From Psychrobacter sp. UBA5136 (GTDB lineage: Bacteria > Pseudomonadota > Gammaproteobacteria > Pseudomonadales > Moraxellaceae): DNA of 64,000 nt. The stretch lies in assembly GCF_002414005.1 (NCBI RefSeq), contig NZ_DHYG01000053.1:113312-177311 (forward strand), in the 5' to 3' direction. A program made the translations under genes and the position numbers. Below are positions 56,001 to 63,882 of the stretch, in pieces. The notes under the pieces are model-generated. The model was not told the DNA's origin and searched no databases. It saw nothing but the letters and a program-made list of their open reading frames with translations. Positions within the stretch are counted from its first letter, which is position 1, and the number at the start of each line of letters is the position of its first letter.

Positions 56001-56118
56001 CTGTCTTGACGTGCTGGCTTATCAGCACATCCACTGATAATGCCTCAATGTGGCGATGCTCAAGCAGCTCAAACGCTGGATGCAGGGTTAAATCAGCGGT
56101 AAATGGCGTGTCAGTCAT
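53041..56118 (-). CDS. M16C metalloprotease, presequence protease (PreP)-like
   Basis: The 1025-residue protein is a two-halved insulinase-type peptidase. The inverted zinc motif HILEH is near residue 72, and the distal Glu ligand lies in GIVFNEMKGAMS. The C-terminal half contains the degenerate M16 repeats (RERGGAYGGGAGYD, which shapes the substrate site). No signal peptide is present, so it is cytoplasmic and probably clears peptides. Length fits the PreP/M16C group (~970-1040). It is monocistronic. Confidence 0.93.
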   Translation of the reverse strand: MTDTPFTADLTLHPAFELLEHRHIEALSVDVLISQHVKTGAMHYHLAHPSDENAFLVGFRTQPMDSKGEAHILEHVALCGSKKFPVRDPFFSMIKRSLNTFMNAMTAADWTAYPYATQNKNDYFNLLAVYLDASFFPNIHPLDFAQEGIRVELDENDKPHFKGIVFNEMKGAMSGEIDQLYHTVAHHLFPTTTYHYNSGGDPADIPDLTHAELVEFHQSHYHPSNSVIMSFGNIPVAETQAKIHEDALSQFEAGKKHVSRPEKRLSAPISAVDTYTADEAGPDQTHHVVAWLLPSITDPKQRLALRLLEGVLVEHAGSPLRAYLDSHPLGKAPSPLLGLDDSHYEMVFYTGLRGSNPEHAEAVEQGIMDLLKEVASKPIDDETIETILHQIEIDQRHIGGDSMPYGLNLMLEGFSTAIHDGNPIDVWEVDEHLQWLREQVKDEQWLPNLIKTHLLDNQHRVRVTLTPDSEKSARLAAAEQTRLDTIAMDLTADDKAILHKQALDLAARQATPDDLSLLPKVGLEDVPTDISFKQGTQKRVNLSGQDSTLFEYEAGTNGLYYYQVIVPLTDAIGNQNTSELPVNEVINHPLLPIYLSLLSELGTDSLSAHEMQAKQAAHSSGVTARISQRTNIHDSQAISSYFVVATRALNRKPEAIDLLKEVMEHSVFSEHDRIKEILQQRAASWQSNLASSGHSYAMQTASRGMSRQAQLEYVRSGLPALNALKDFLAHASIDDAQWDKLASSLMDLHQRLISLPKHAIIICEAEQTQRLSSLIVDSWKDSQAARIAEKLTNSDAAIEDNIPSEFTDLKLAAALNGEKDAVKAIESGVALDVDDLAWLVPTNVYHNASAYTVPAADHPDTAALMVLAPYLRNGYLHSAIRERGGAYGGGAGYDANACAFKFFSYRDPQCAETFAHFEASIEWLLNEPQTDEQLEEAILGIISGMDKPGSPAGEAIKACFANLHHRGVDWQRKMRAAILAVTVADLQRVAKQYLQGQKHVRAVLAPYDKEEKVKELGFKVCKIKS

Positions 56119-56623
56119 AGTTGTCCTTATAGATTATCCCAATCACTTTTTAGTCAATTGCTCACTTAGCCAATGACTTATAAAGCATATCAGGATAAGT
56201 AATCAAAAATGGGAAGGTTTATATAATAAATTCACTTTAAAAAAGATACAGTGCGACTGGGATGAATTTTTCGTAGCCTCTGTGATAACAGCAAGCAAGG
56301 AAAATTTATACCAGTCGCACGTGGTTATTAACGTACCGATTTTATCTTGTACTGGTTATATTTATAAATTTGGTTTTTATAAAAATAGTACTGTTATAAA
56401 AATATATGGGTAATCTTTCAATAGAATGGCAGTTATCAGCTAAAAAGAATTTGCCTAACGATATTAGATGGGGCTTAGGGCTTGATAAGTCAAGATAGAG
56501 CAGGGAGAAAAATAATAACGCTTCAAGAATAAATCATAAAGATAGTATGGATTTAACAAAGCCTACTTAACAGCAGTCAGTAGTAGTGCTATAGTTAAAA
56601 TCATCTGTTATAAGGAGCCGCTC
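56119..56623. other. Divergent intergenic region with a strong nested hairpin
   Basis: About 500 bases between the M16C protease and the stress protein gene. It contains the 70-nt hairpin described separately at 56251. The rest is AT-rich and non-coding, with no other motif recognised. Confidence 0.5.
56251..56320. repeat. 70-nt nested inverted repeat (possible dispersed repeat or structured RNA)
   Basis: Perfect 10-base arms (GTGCGACTGG / CCAGTCGCAC) enclose a second pairing (GAATTTTTC against GGAAAATTTA) and a tip hairpin CTGT-GATA-ACAG. No T-run follows on either strand, and no target duplication was seen. No second copy was noticed in this window. Confidence 0.8.
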
Positions 56624-57085
56624 ATGAGTTACGAACATATTTTATTGGTCACTGACTTGATGTCCGATGCTGATGTGGTCGCCCAAAAGGCCAAACGTAT
56701 CGTTGAGAATCGTCCGAACGCCAAATTATCGGTATTACATATCGTCAAAGATACCATGGTCGGCTTTGGCTATGAGCTGGTGCCTGCCTCAAGTTTATAT
56801 GATGAAATAGACGATGAACGTTGCCAAGAAGCACGTGCCAAACTGGCGCAGTTTTTGGAGCGCAATGACTTGCATGCGGTCAACTCTGAAGTAACCACAG
56901 CTATCTCTAATAGCGAAGGCATTGTCAATTATTGCCACAAGCATGAGGTTGATTTATTGGTCATCGGCCGTCACGAACGCCATGGTATCGCCGCTTGGCT
57001 TAGCGGCGCCACCGCAGATAATATTTTGCCAAACGTCCCTTGCGATAGTTTAGTCGTAAGACTCGATAAACCGGTTGATAAATAA
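56624..57085 (+). CDS. Universal stress protein (UspA family)
   Basis: The 153-residue single-domain protein starts YEHILLVTDL, has the LSVLHIVKD strand, and ends in DLLVIGRHERHGIAAWLSGATADNILPNVPCDSLVV, the Usp nucleotide-binding region. The role is stress survival; ATP binding is plausible. AAGGAG precedes the ATG. A terminator follows. Confidence 0.92.
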   Translation: MSYEHILLVTDLMSDADVVAQKAKRIVENRPNAKLSVLHIVKDTMVGFGYELVPASSLYDEIDDERCQEARAKLAQFLERNDLHAVNSEVTTAISNSEGIVNYCHKHEVDLLVIGRHERHGIAAWLSGATADNILPNVPCDSLVVRLDKPVDK

Positions 57086-57144
57086 GGGTAAGAATAGACT
57101 TAATGTCGTACCTAAGTTATTTGAAACTTTTAAAAATCTCACTG

Positions 57145-57178
57145 AAAAAAGCGCATTGCCTGACATTGCGCTTTTTTA
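57145..57178. terminator. Bidirectional terminator after the stress protein gene
   Basis: Stem AAAAAAGCGCA / TGCGCTTTTTT with T-runs in both directions, shared with the convergent LysR gene. Confidence 0.88.
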
Positions 57179-57233
57179 TTATTAATTGAAATCATAGATA
57201 TTCTAGCTAATACCTCTATGTTCACTGATAAAA

Positions 57234-58166
57234 TTAATCTTCTATCAAAATATCAATAAAGCTTTGCCAAATGGGGCTTTGATGGCGGGCTTTATGCCAG
57301 ACCAGCCACCACGTGCGCGCTAAATCGATACCTGCAACTTTAACCTGCACCAGCTTTCCTGCTGCAAGCTCTGCCTCAATGACATATTGCGATAAACAGC
57401 CAAGGCCAATATCGGCGCTGACCATATGTTTGATGGCTTCTGACTGCTGAATCGCCATCACAATCTCGGCATGGGGCAGGTATTGCAATAATTGCTCATC
57501 GATAATTTGCCGCGTCCCCGAACCTGCTTCTCGTACCAATAGCGGTAGCCTTGCTAATTGTTCTGCGCTTAGCTCATAACAATTTTCTTTCTCGTCATAG
57601 ATCATGTCGGCCAGCCACTTACTGTTAGATTTAGCAAATACCATCAAGGTATCAGTGCGCCATGCGCGCTGCTCAATGGCTTTCATATCCGCCGGGCGCG
57701 GCATACCCTCTACAAGCGCAATATCGATATTTAATTGCTCAACCTCCGCCACCACTTCCTGCGTGTTGGCAATATACATATCGATATGGGCATCGGGTAG
57801 CGCGTCATATAGTTTGGCCAGTAGCGGCGGCAGTACATAACTGCCAATAGTCGTGCTAGCGCCAATATGAATCTGCCCTGCTTGATGCTTATGATAATGC
57901 TCGAGGGTCAACGCTTGCCCCAAGATCGCTTGCGCCTGTATATAAATAGGATGGGCATTTGGATGCTGATTCAGCCTGCGCCCAACCCGCTCAAATAGCG
58001 GCATCTGCAACCGTGCCTCAAGCTCAGTGAGCGCACTACTGACCGCCGACTGCGATAAATGCAGCTCTTCACTAGCACGGCTGGTACTACCAGTTTGATA
58101 AATACTGACAAACACCGATAACTGCTTAAGGGTAATCTTCGGTAGCATCTGTATGTTTTTTTTCAT
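57234..58166 (-). CDS. LysR-family transcriptional regulator next to yeiH
   Basis: The 310-residue regulator has a LysR winged-helix domain (LKQLSVFVSIYQTGSTSRASEELHLSQSAVSSALTELE-type N-terminus, about 12-70) and a periplasmic-binding-fold effector domain (IHIGASTTIGSYVLPPLL, then LLVREAGSGTRQIIDE). This effector signature is shared with CbbR/CysB-like and YeiE regulators. It is transcribed away from the yeiH-like transporter gene and probably controls it and itself through the inverted repeat at 58290. Confidence 0.92.
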   Translation of the reverse strand: MKKNIQMLPKITLKQLSVFVSIYQTGSTSRASEELHLSQSAVSSALTELEARLQMPLFERVGRRLNQHPNAHPIYIQAQAILGQALTLEHYHKHQAGQIHIGASTTIGSYVLPPLLAKLYDALPDAHIDMYIANTQEVVAEVEQLNIDIALVEGMPRPADMKAIEQRAWRTDTLMVFAKSNSKWLADMIYDEKENCYELSAEQLARLPLLVREAGSGTRQIIDEQLLQYLPHAEIVMAIQQSEAIKHMVSADIGLGCLSQYVIEAELAAGKLVQVKVAGIDLARTWWLVWHKARHQSPIWQSFIDILIED

Positions 58167-58289
58167 AATTGCTCTGACCTCTTATGCACCCTATAAATTT
58201 TTCAAAGCCTAAACCTTAAAATCATATATTTACCTAAAAAACCGATAGTTTATATCTTATTAATCTGTTTTTATTATAAATCGACTTGA

Positions 58290-58310
58290 CTTATACTGTC
58301 TAGACATAAG
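58290..58310 (+). promoter_or_regulatory. Probable LysR operator overlapping a -10 box of the yeiH gene
   Basis: CTTAT-N11-ATAAG is a perfect inverted repeat with the T-N11-A pattern of LysR regulators. It covers TATACT (58292-58297), a good -10 sequence toward yeiH. A second palindrome, CATAAGCTTATG, overlaps its right end (58305-58316). Confidence 0.55.
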
Positions 58311-58358
58311 CTTATGCTTGTTTCGATTATAGATAAACACTAATAGGATGCGTACGAT

Positions 58359-59441
58359 ATGAACGCGATAGCACAAACTATGAATAACTACTTTCCGCAT
58401 AACCGCCATATTTTTGGGCTTATCGTCGTGCTGATTGGAAGTTTATTTTGTTTGTGGCTAAATATAAGCTTGGACACGTGGTCAAATGGACGTATTGTTG
58501 GTCTGTCATCGTTGACGCTGGCAATCTTGCTGGGAATGCTACTGGGTAACACGCTTTATCCAAGTTTCTCTGAGCAACTTGGTGCAGGTGTTAACTTTGC
58601 TAAAGGTCAAATTTTACGTCTGGCCATTATTTTTTATGGTTTTAAGCTGACCTTGACCCAAGTTGCTAGCGTTGGTATGCCAGCGGTAATGACCGATGCG
58701 CTGGTGCTGACTTCAACATTTTTAATCACCTATTGGCTTGGTACCCGATGGCTCAAGGTTGATAAGCAAACGACATTATTGATTGGTTCTGGTGCTAGTA
58801 TTTGCGGCGCGGCGGCGGTGATTGCCGCAGAGCCCGTGGTCAAAGCCGAAGCCCATAAAGTCACTATTGCCGTCGCCACGGTGGTGGTCTTTGGTACGAT
58901 TGCCATGCTGCTATATCCTTTTTTATATCAGCTTGGCTGGCTACAACCTTGGCTAAATGCCCAGCAATACGGTATTTATACCGGTTCTACCATTCATGAA
59001 GTGGCGCAAGTGGTGGTCGCTGGTAACGCCGTTAGCACCGAGGTCGGTAACACAGCGGTCGTTACCAAAATGATACGGGTGATGATGCTCGCGCCTTTTT
59101 TGCTGATTTTATCCTTTGCTTTAACCAAAACCAGCAATGACCATGGTGAAAAACCTTCATTCATCAGCCGCGTGCAACAAGTCAAAGTGCCATGGTTTGC
59201 CTTTATCTTTATTTTAGTGGTGTTACTGCATACGTGGGTGCCGATGACCGCAAACTTTGAACACAGCATGATCATGCTCGATGATGTGCTCCTCACCATG
59301 GCAATGTTTGCCCTTGGTTTAACCACGCATATGAGCGCTATTAAACAAGCTGGCGTTAAACCGCTGATACTTGGTGCGATTATGTTTGCTTGGTTACTGA
59401 TAGGCGGTGGTTTGATTAATATTGGTATAGCCTCACTCTAA
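58359..59441 (+). CDS. YeiH family putative sulfate exporter
   Basis: The 360-residue membrane protein has about ten hydrophobic helices and the conserved GSGASICGAAAVIA and TGSTIHEVAQVVVAG segments of the YeiH/UPF0324 family. Members are annotated as putative sulfate exporters on limited evidence. AATAGGATG precedes ATG 58359. It is divergent from the LysR gene; a strong terminator follows. Confidence 0.92.
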   Translation: MNAIAQTMNNYFPHNRHIFGLIVVLIGSLFCLWLNISLDTWSNGRIVGLSSLTLAILLGMLLGNTLYPSFSEQLGAGVNFAKGQILRLAIIFYGFKLTLTQVASVGMPAVMTDALVLTSTFLITYWLGTRWLKVDKQTTLLIGSGASICGAAAVIAAEPVVKAEAHKVTIAVATVVVFGTIAMLLYPFLYQLGWLQPWLNAQQYGIYTGSTIHEVAQVVVAGNAVSTEVGNTAVVTKMIRVMMLAPFLLILSFALTKTSNDHGEKPSFISRVQQVKVPWFAFIFILVVLLHTWVPMTANFEHSMIMLDDVLLTMAMFALGLTTHMSAIKQAGVKPLILGAIMFAWLLIGGGLINIGIASL

Positions 59442-59468
59442 AAAAGCTACTAACTCAGCACCATAACC

Positions 59469-59513
59469 AACAATGCCGACAATTATAATATTAATCGTCG
59501 GCATTGTTGTTTT
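59469..59513 (+). terminator. Terminator after the yeiH gene
   Basis: A perfect 12-bp inverted repeat (AACAATGCCGAC / GTCGGCATTGTT) with a 16-base loop is followed by GTTTT. Confidence 0.82.
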
Positions 59514-59580
59514 AAGATTTTGTTTAGTATCCTGCTATTAATACATTTATTAAAAGCGATAAACATAACTAATGGACGAA

Positions 59581-59610
59581 AAAAAACGAACCCTAAGGCT
59601 CGTTTTTTTT
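59581..59610. terminator. Terminator of the cold-shock gene (bidirectional)
   Basis: On the minus strand ACGAGCC-TTA-GGGTTCGT forms a stem with one G-T pair and is followed by eight T. The plus-strand T-run makes it usable both ways. Confidence 0.88.
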
Positions 59611-59643
59611 ATTCATCTTGCGCTAGTTGTCTATAAAGACAAA

Positions 59644-59853
59644 TTAGATAGCAACGATGTTATGTGCTTGTGGGCCTTTTTGGCCTTGAGTTACAGTGAA
59701 CTCAACTTCTTGGCCTTCAGCCAAAGTTTTGAAACCTGAACCAGAGATTTCGCTGTAGTGAGCAAAAACGTCTGCGCCGTTTTCTGGAGCGATAAAACCA
59801 AAGCCTTTAGCTTCGTTGAACCACTTAACTGTACCTTTTTGAACGTCTGACAT
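59644..59853 (-). CDS. CspA-family cold-shock protein
   Basis: The 69-residue single OB-fold protein has RNA-binding motifs RNP1 (KGFGFI) and RNP2 (DVFAHY), and starts with GTVKWFNEAKG. It acts as an RNA chaperone. ATG 59853 is chosen because AGGA lies eight bases upstream; ATG 59859 is only two to three bases from that site. A strong promoter at 60003-60031 implies a 5' leader of ~140 bases, as in cspA-type genes. Confidence 0.95.
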   Translation of the reverse strand: MSDVQKGTVKWFNEAKGFGFIAPENGADVFAHYSEISGSGFKTLAEGQEVEFTVTQGQKGPQAHNIVAI

Positions 59854-59996
59854 AGTCATAATCCTGATATTTAATTTATTTTTGGCCTAATTGACCGATA
59901 ACGCTTGCAAATAGCTACTGAACGATAAATATTAAAACGAAGGATTATAACTAATACTACGAGGTAATGATTTGGTGCAGAACTGCTCTTAAGCTT
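59854..59996 (-). promoter_or_regulatory. Long 5' leader of the cold-shock gene
   Basis: From the predicted start of transcription near 59996 to the ATG is about 143 bases. Leaders of this length in cspA-type genes fold differently at low temperature and control translation. The class is inferred from length and context; no cold-box sequence was verified. Confidence 0.45.
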
Positions 59997-60002
59997 GGAA
60001 GT

Positions 60003-60031
60003 ATTATAGGTGGCCTAGCGCAGTATCGCAA
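60003..60031 (-). promoter_or_regulatory. Sigma-70 promoter of the cold-shock gene
   Basis: On the minus strand TTGCGA is followed after exactly 17 bases by a perfect TATAAT. Its position gives a long leader before the cold-shock gene. Confidence 0.7.
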
Positions 60032-60140
60032 GCCTTATCTCACCTTTAGTGTAACAAAGCGCAACGATTGGTTATTTTTTAACCTTTTTTGCTTTATTTT
60101 TAGACATTTAACAAAAATTTTAAGCATTTAACCTATAAGT

Positions 60141-60563
60141 TTAAGCATTTGGCAAACGGAACAAATATATCGCCACTCCCGTGCAAATCGCTGCTACCAG
60201 CCATGCCATCCACATCACATCAGCTGGCAGACGATAAAATAACATCGCTGTCGATATGGTCATCATGATTACTGCTAAACATTTTGCATACAGCGGTACG
60301 GCGCGGCGCTCTTCCCAGTCGCGAACAAATTTACCAAAATACTTGTGATTAATAAGCCAAAAATGAAAGCGCCGTGAGCTACGCGCCCAGCAGCCTGCGG
60401 CTAGCAGTATAAAAGGCGCGGTTGGCATCACGGGTAGCAAAGCTCCAATAATCCCCAATACAAAAAACATCCAACCCAATAGCAAAAATGCCCAACGCAC
60501 TGCTGGGCTATTGTGTTGATTGGTCTTTGGTCGATAGTAAAAGGCTTTTTTATTTTCGCTCAT
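60141..60563 (-). CDS. DUF454 (YbaN-like) inner-membrane protein
   Basis: The 140-residue protein has about three hydrophobic helices and the family blocks GIIGALLPVMPTAPFILLAAGCWARSS and FHFWLINHKYFGKFVRDWEE. Function is unknown. It is upstream of the cold-shock gene on the same strand but probably a separate unit. Confidence 0.88.
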   Translation of the reverse strand: MSENKKAFYYRPKTNQHNSPAVRWAFLLLGWMFFVLGIIGALLPVMPTAPFILLAAGCWARSSRRFHFWLINHKYFGKFVRDWEERRAVPLYAKCLAVIMMTISTAMLFYRLPADVMWMAWLVAAICTGVAIYLFRLPNA

Positions 60564-61025
60564 ATAAGTAATGTCATTGGCTGATATTGAGTGGTTGATA
60601 TTTGATAAAGGTTAAACCGCTAAATCTCTGAATGAGATAGCTATATATCTATACAGAAAGCTAAGCATGTAATAAAGACTTACTGCACTCAATATTATTT
60701 TTGCATCTTTCTGTCATCTTTCGCACTGAGGAACCTCCAATCTGTAACTTACGCAATGTCACCGCTCATGATTAACAAAACAATAGATAGCATCTATTTT
60801 AATTACTAGAACATTGTTCAACTATAAGGCATAATTCATTTGTTGCTGGTTTATGTTTATTAGTAACCATTCATACCAAAAGATTCTATTCCTATAGCGC
60901 ACTCTGTTAGCAAATCATTTTTTACAAACTTGATTTCGTTAGATTTCTCTTCAATAAATCGCAGAAATCACAACCATTAGAATGCAAAATTAAACCAAGG
61001 CATTGCTTATATAAGAGACCCCTCT
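60564..61025. other. Divergent intergenic region upstream of the lipoprotein gene
   Basis: About 460 AT-rich bases with no gene and no convincing promoter pair or hairpin. Confidence 0.4.
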
Positions 61026-62372
61026 ATGACCAAATTTAATACCCTTACTGCCAGTATATTGTTTGCCACTTTGAGCTTGACCGCTTGTGGTGATGACAAT
61101 GATACCGTGACTCAGCCCAGTAAACCTGACACCAACATTCAAGAACAGCGTATCAGCGGCACCATAAAAGATGGTAATGGTAGCCCTGTGGTAGGTGCTG
61201 AAGTCAAAATCGGTAAAAGTGCGGTGACTACCGATAGCGCAGGTACTTATTCTTTGAGCTTAGATAAATCAGAGTCTGATGCAGTGGTTTTAGTACGTAA
61301 GACCGGCTATCTAACGATGGCGCGTGAATTCAAAGTAGCACCTAAGCGCTCGCATAAATTAGACATTACCTTGACTGCTGATCAAGTTACTAGCGCCTTT
61401 GCCACTAATGCAGGTGTTAATGAGCTACAAGTATCAGGCGCTAAAATAAGCATCCCCGCAAATAGCATCGTCAAAGCAGATGGCAGCAGCTACACAGGTA
61501 CCGTCAATATCGCTGCCAACTACTACAATCCAGACTCTATCGCAGGGGCACAGTCCTTTGCACAGCCTTTTGCCGGGCAAAATGATGATGGCAGTCAGCA
61601 GACAGATCTGGTCACCGTCGGCGTCATTGATGTCAAGCTCACTGACCCTGCTACAGGCGCAGCGCTTAACCTTAAAAAAGGCACTCAGGCCACTTTAACC
61701 TACCCTAAAGTAACAACTGACCAAAACTTACCTTCTATCCCTTTATGGTATTACGATGAAGAACAAACTGTTTGGGTAAAAGATGGCGTTGCTACTCGTC
61801 AAACAGACGGTAGCTATAAAGGACAAGTGTCTCATTTCACACTGTGGAATCTCGACATTCCTATTAAAGATTATTATGCCATCTTAGAAGGCTGTGTAAT
61901 TGATGCTAAAACCAAAAAACCTTATGTAAAAGATGATTTTGCTGGTCAAGTGAAAGGACGCGGCAGTTTCTTTAGTGCTGGCGATGCGGATAGTAAAGGT
62001 AAATTTAGCATCAAAGTACCTTTTAATACCCCTTTAACCTTATCACCTTATGGGTATTCTGTTCGTTTTAACCCTATACAAATTCCTGCCTTAGCACAAA
62101 ATGGCACTTATTCAATCAATAACGGTAATTGTATTGAAATAAATAGTACTGACGATGATGGTGAGATAGATCTAAACAATAGTGATATGGGCGGAGTATT
62201 TGATGAGCTACCGTTAGCACCTGTTCCTGTGACTTCTACACCTGTCATACCAGATGTGTCATTCCAACCTCCAGTAGAACAAAATACAGCTGGGTTGATC
62301 GGTTATAGTTTTGACTTTGCAACTGACTCAAGGCTGATTCAGAACTTGAGAATATCTCATTTACTACCTTAA
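61026..62372 (+). CDS. Lipoprotein with carboxypeptidase-regulatory-like domain (5' part of a frameshifted gene)
   Basis: A lipoprotein signal peptide ends in LSLTAC, followed by an acidic linker. Residues ~40-120 form a carboxypeptidase regulatory-like beta-sandwich (RISGTIKDGNGSPVVGAEVKIG, then TDSAGTYSLSL). A second domain of beta-rich repeats follows (ISIPANSIVKADGSSYTG, then WYYDEEQTVWVKDG). Function is unknown; such lipoproteins are surface or periplasmic. The frame ends after 448 residues in a short unrelated tail (RLIQNLRISHLLP). The -1 frame continues as clear coding sequence from about 62330, so this is the front part of one longer gene. Confidence 0.85.
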   Translation: MTKFNTLTASILFATLSLTACGDDNDTVTQPSKPDTNIQEQRISGTIKDGNGSPVVGAEVKIGKSAVTTDSAGTYSLSLDKSESDAVVLVRKTGYLTMAREFKVAPKRSHKLDITLTADQVTSAFATNAGVNELQVSGAKISIPANSIVKADGSSYTGTVNIAANYYNPDSIAGAQSFAQPFAGQNDDGSQQTDLVTVGVIDVKLTDPATGAALNLKKGTQATLTYPKVTTDQNLPSIPLWYYDEEQTVWVKDGVATRQTDGSYKGQVSHFTLWNLDIPIKDYYAILEGCVIDAKTKKPYVKDDFAGQVKGRGSFFSAGDADSKGKFSIKVPFNTPLTLSPYGYSVRFNPIQIPALAQNGTYSINNGNCIEINSTDDDGEIDLNNSDMGGVFDELPLAPVPVTSTPVIPDVSFQPPVEQNTAGLIGYSFDFATDSRLIQNLRISHLLP

Positions 62373-63097
62373 GCACTAAAAATAATAACTCACTTAATAC
62401 CCTTGAAAAATCATTGTACCTAAAACAGTATTACGATGATTTCGAAGCTGAAAGCGTGCTTTTGCTAACGGCGAATGGGATCAGCCCTCAATTTAGATTC
62501 TTTGTGACGGCGGATGGAGATCTCAATATAGAACAGCTTAATACTGTATTTGTAAATAACAACTATACCCAAAGTCTGAGCAATGGATTTATATCAACGG
62601 GCACTTATACCGATGTTTCTCTAAGTGGTCAAAAAATAGGTAGCGTATTCGCCCTTGAAAATAATGACGATTACTATAATGACATTCCTGATAGCGTAAT
62701 CAATAAACTAAACAACTTACCTAATTCATTAAGCGTGTTCAGCAGTGGAGCTAGCTGTAAAAAAGCACTGACCGGTAGCAACAATGTCGACTTTATCGAA
62801 CTTGCTTATAAACTACCTAACTTAAGCTTTGAGCAAGCGATAAAAGACTTTAGCAATGACAAAAGAGGTACGTGGGCAGGTATTCCCTGGGTTACTGAAG
62901 TAAAAGATGTCAACGATGAAGATGATGATTCATCAGTCGCTGTCGTTAACTATAATAATGAAGTGTATGCTGCTTCTTATAACGAGGCTCGTCTAGGGGG
63001 GTTAAAAGAATCAGAGAAGGATGATTGTGCTATTTATAATGAAGCCGCTAAGAACCAGATCATGACTGCTTTACGTACGGCTTATCCTACGCTTTAA
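62327..63097 (+). CDS. 3' part of the frameshifted lipoprotein gene
   Basis: This frame opens right after an in-frame stop at 62324 and reads KADSELENISFTTLSTKNNN and onward, overlapping the end of the previous frame. It has no start codon with a ribosome site; the first candidate is TTG 62414. The ~255 residues are beta-rich and acidic with no named motif; two cysteines (SCKKAL and DDCAIY) may pair. It is best explained as the C-terminal third of the gene starting at 61026, now out of frame by one base. A terminator follows. Confidence 0.75.
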   Translation, partial: LKADSELENISFTTLSTKNNNSLNTLEKSLYLKQYYDDFEAESVLLLTANGISPQFRFFVTADGDLNIEQLNTVFVNNNYTQSLSNGFISTGTYTDVSLSGQKIGSVFALENNDDYYNDIPDSVINKLNNLPNSLSVFSSGASCKKALTGSNNVDFIELAYKLPNLSFEQAIKDFSNDKRGTWAGIPWVTEVKDVNDEDDDSSVAVVNYNNEVYAASYNEARLGGLKESEKDDCAIYNEAAKNQIMTALRTAYPTL

Positions 63098-63125
63098 AAT
63101 ATCGTAACTGCCCTAATATTTAACC

Positions 63126-63164
63126 AAAAATCGCTCACAACTTAGGCTGTGAGCGGTTTTTTTG
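63126..63164 (+). terminator. Terminator after the lipoprotein gene
   Basis: Stem CGCTCACA / TGTGAGCG with an eight-base loop, then a T-run. The A-run in front lets it work in the other direction too. Confidence 0.88.
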
Positions 63165-63178
63165 TTAAACATGCTATC

Positions 63179-63502
63179 CTAATTTATTTCGCTATCAGCC
63201 CTATCTCTCGTGCCTCTTTTAGCCAGCTTGGATAAATTAACCTCAAAGTCGGCTTGAATGCCTTTATTCGCTGTTGGCTGCGACTCGTAATGGGTGAGCT
63301 TGATTTGCCCACATGGCGAGGTTGGCTGATTATAAAACACCATGTAATCATCATTGATCAGTTTGCCCTCTGCGTCTAAGGCAAAGCAGCTGATGTCCAT
63401 CTCTATTGGGCTTTGGCGAGTGAACTTGAGCGTGATTGGTGCGGTCTCGTCAATAGCAAGGTTGCTTAAAGGCGTGCGTTGTCCGACGGTGAGATGGTTC
63501 AT
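63179..63502 (-). CDS. Short TerD-like protein, probably C-terminally truncated
   Basis: The 107-residue product resembles the front half of TerD/TerZ-family stress proteins (usually ~190 residues): ITLKFTRQSPIEMDISCFALDAEGKLINDDYMVFYN-type sequence, then SPCGQIKL and a VNLSKL block. After VNLSKL the expected second half is missing and the tail (AKRGTRDRADSEIN) looks unrelated. A ribosome site (ATAGGAAC) precedes ATG 63502. TerD proteins bind calcium and are linked to tellurite and phage stress. Whether this short form is functional is unclear. Confidence 0.6.
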   Translation of the reverse strand: MNHLTVGQRTPLSNLAIDETAPITLKFTRQSPIEMDISCFALDAEGKLINDDYMVFYNQPTSPCGQIKLTHYESQPTANKGIQADFEVNLSKLAKRGTRDRADSEIN

Positions 63503-63559
63503 GGTGTTCCTATATTTTCTTCAAATAAAACCAAATATGAAATTTTTTAATTTGGTAAT

Positions 63560-63882
63560 CTAAATATTTCGAAATTCTTGATTTTTATATATAGCATTTT
63601 TATGAGCAATAACTCTCTCTAAACCATTTTTTCTACTCTCAACTACTTGAAGGATATTTGAAATATCTTGAATTCTTTCCTGAACGTCTAATATTTCTGT
63701 AGAATTTGCATCAATCTTGTTCATTATCTCTTCATAAGAAGCATAGTTCTTATTTTCAGACTCATTATCTATATTTCTGTATTCTTTCTTTAAGTAATTA
63801 TTTTCAGTCTTTAAAAATTTCAGAACATTGCTTAGCTTTTCTAGGGATATATTTAGATGTTGAGCTTCATTTTTAGAATATA
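63560..63882 (-). pseudogene. AT-rich coiled-coil gene remnant cut by the IS630-type element
   Basis: An open frame of about 107 codons runs on the minus strand from the insertion-sequence boundary to a TAG at 63560-63562. No start codon lies near its front. The sequence is rich in Lys, Asn, Glu and Ile (EAQHLNISLEKLSNVLKFLK; IDANSTEILDVQERIQDISN) with a heptad-like coiled-coil look. GC content is visibly far below the rest of the window. It is the C-terminal end of a gene whose front must lie beyond the element. Function unknown. Confidence 0.65.

Noticed and set aside
62320..62375. Programmed -1 ribosomal frameshift in the lipoprotein gene
   Set aside because: No X XXY YYZ slippery site was seen in the overlap and no obvious downstream pseudoknot; mutation or sequencing error is simpler.
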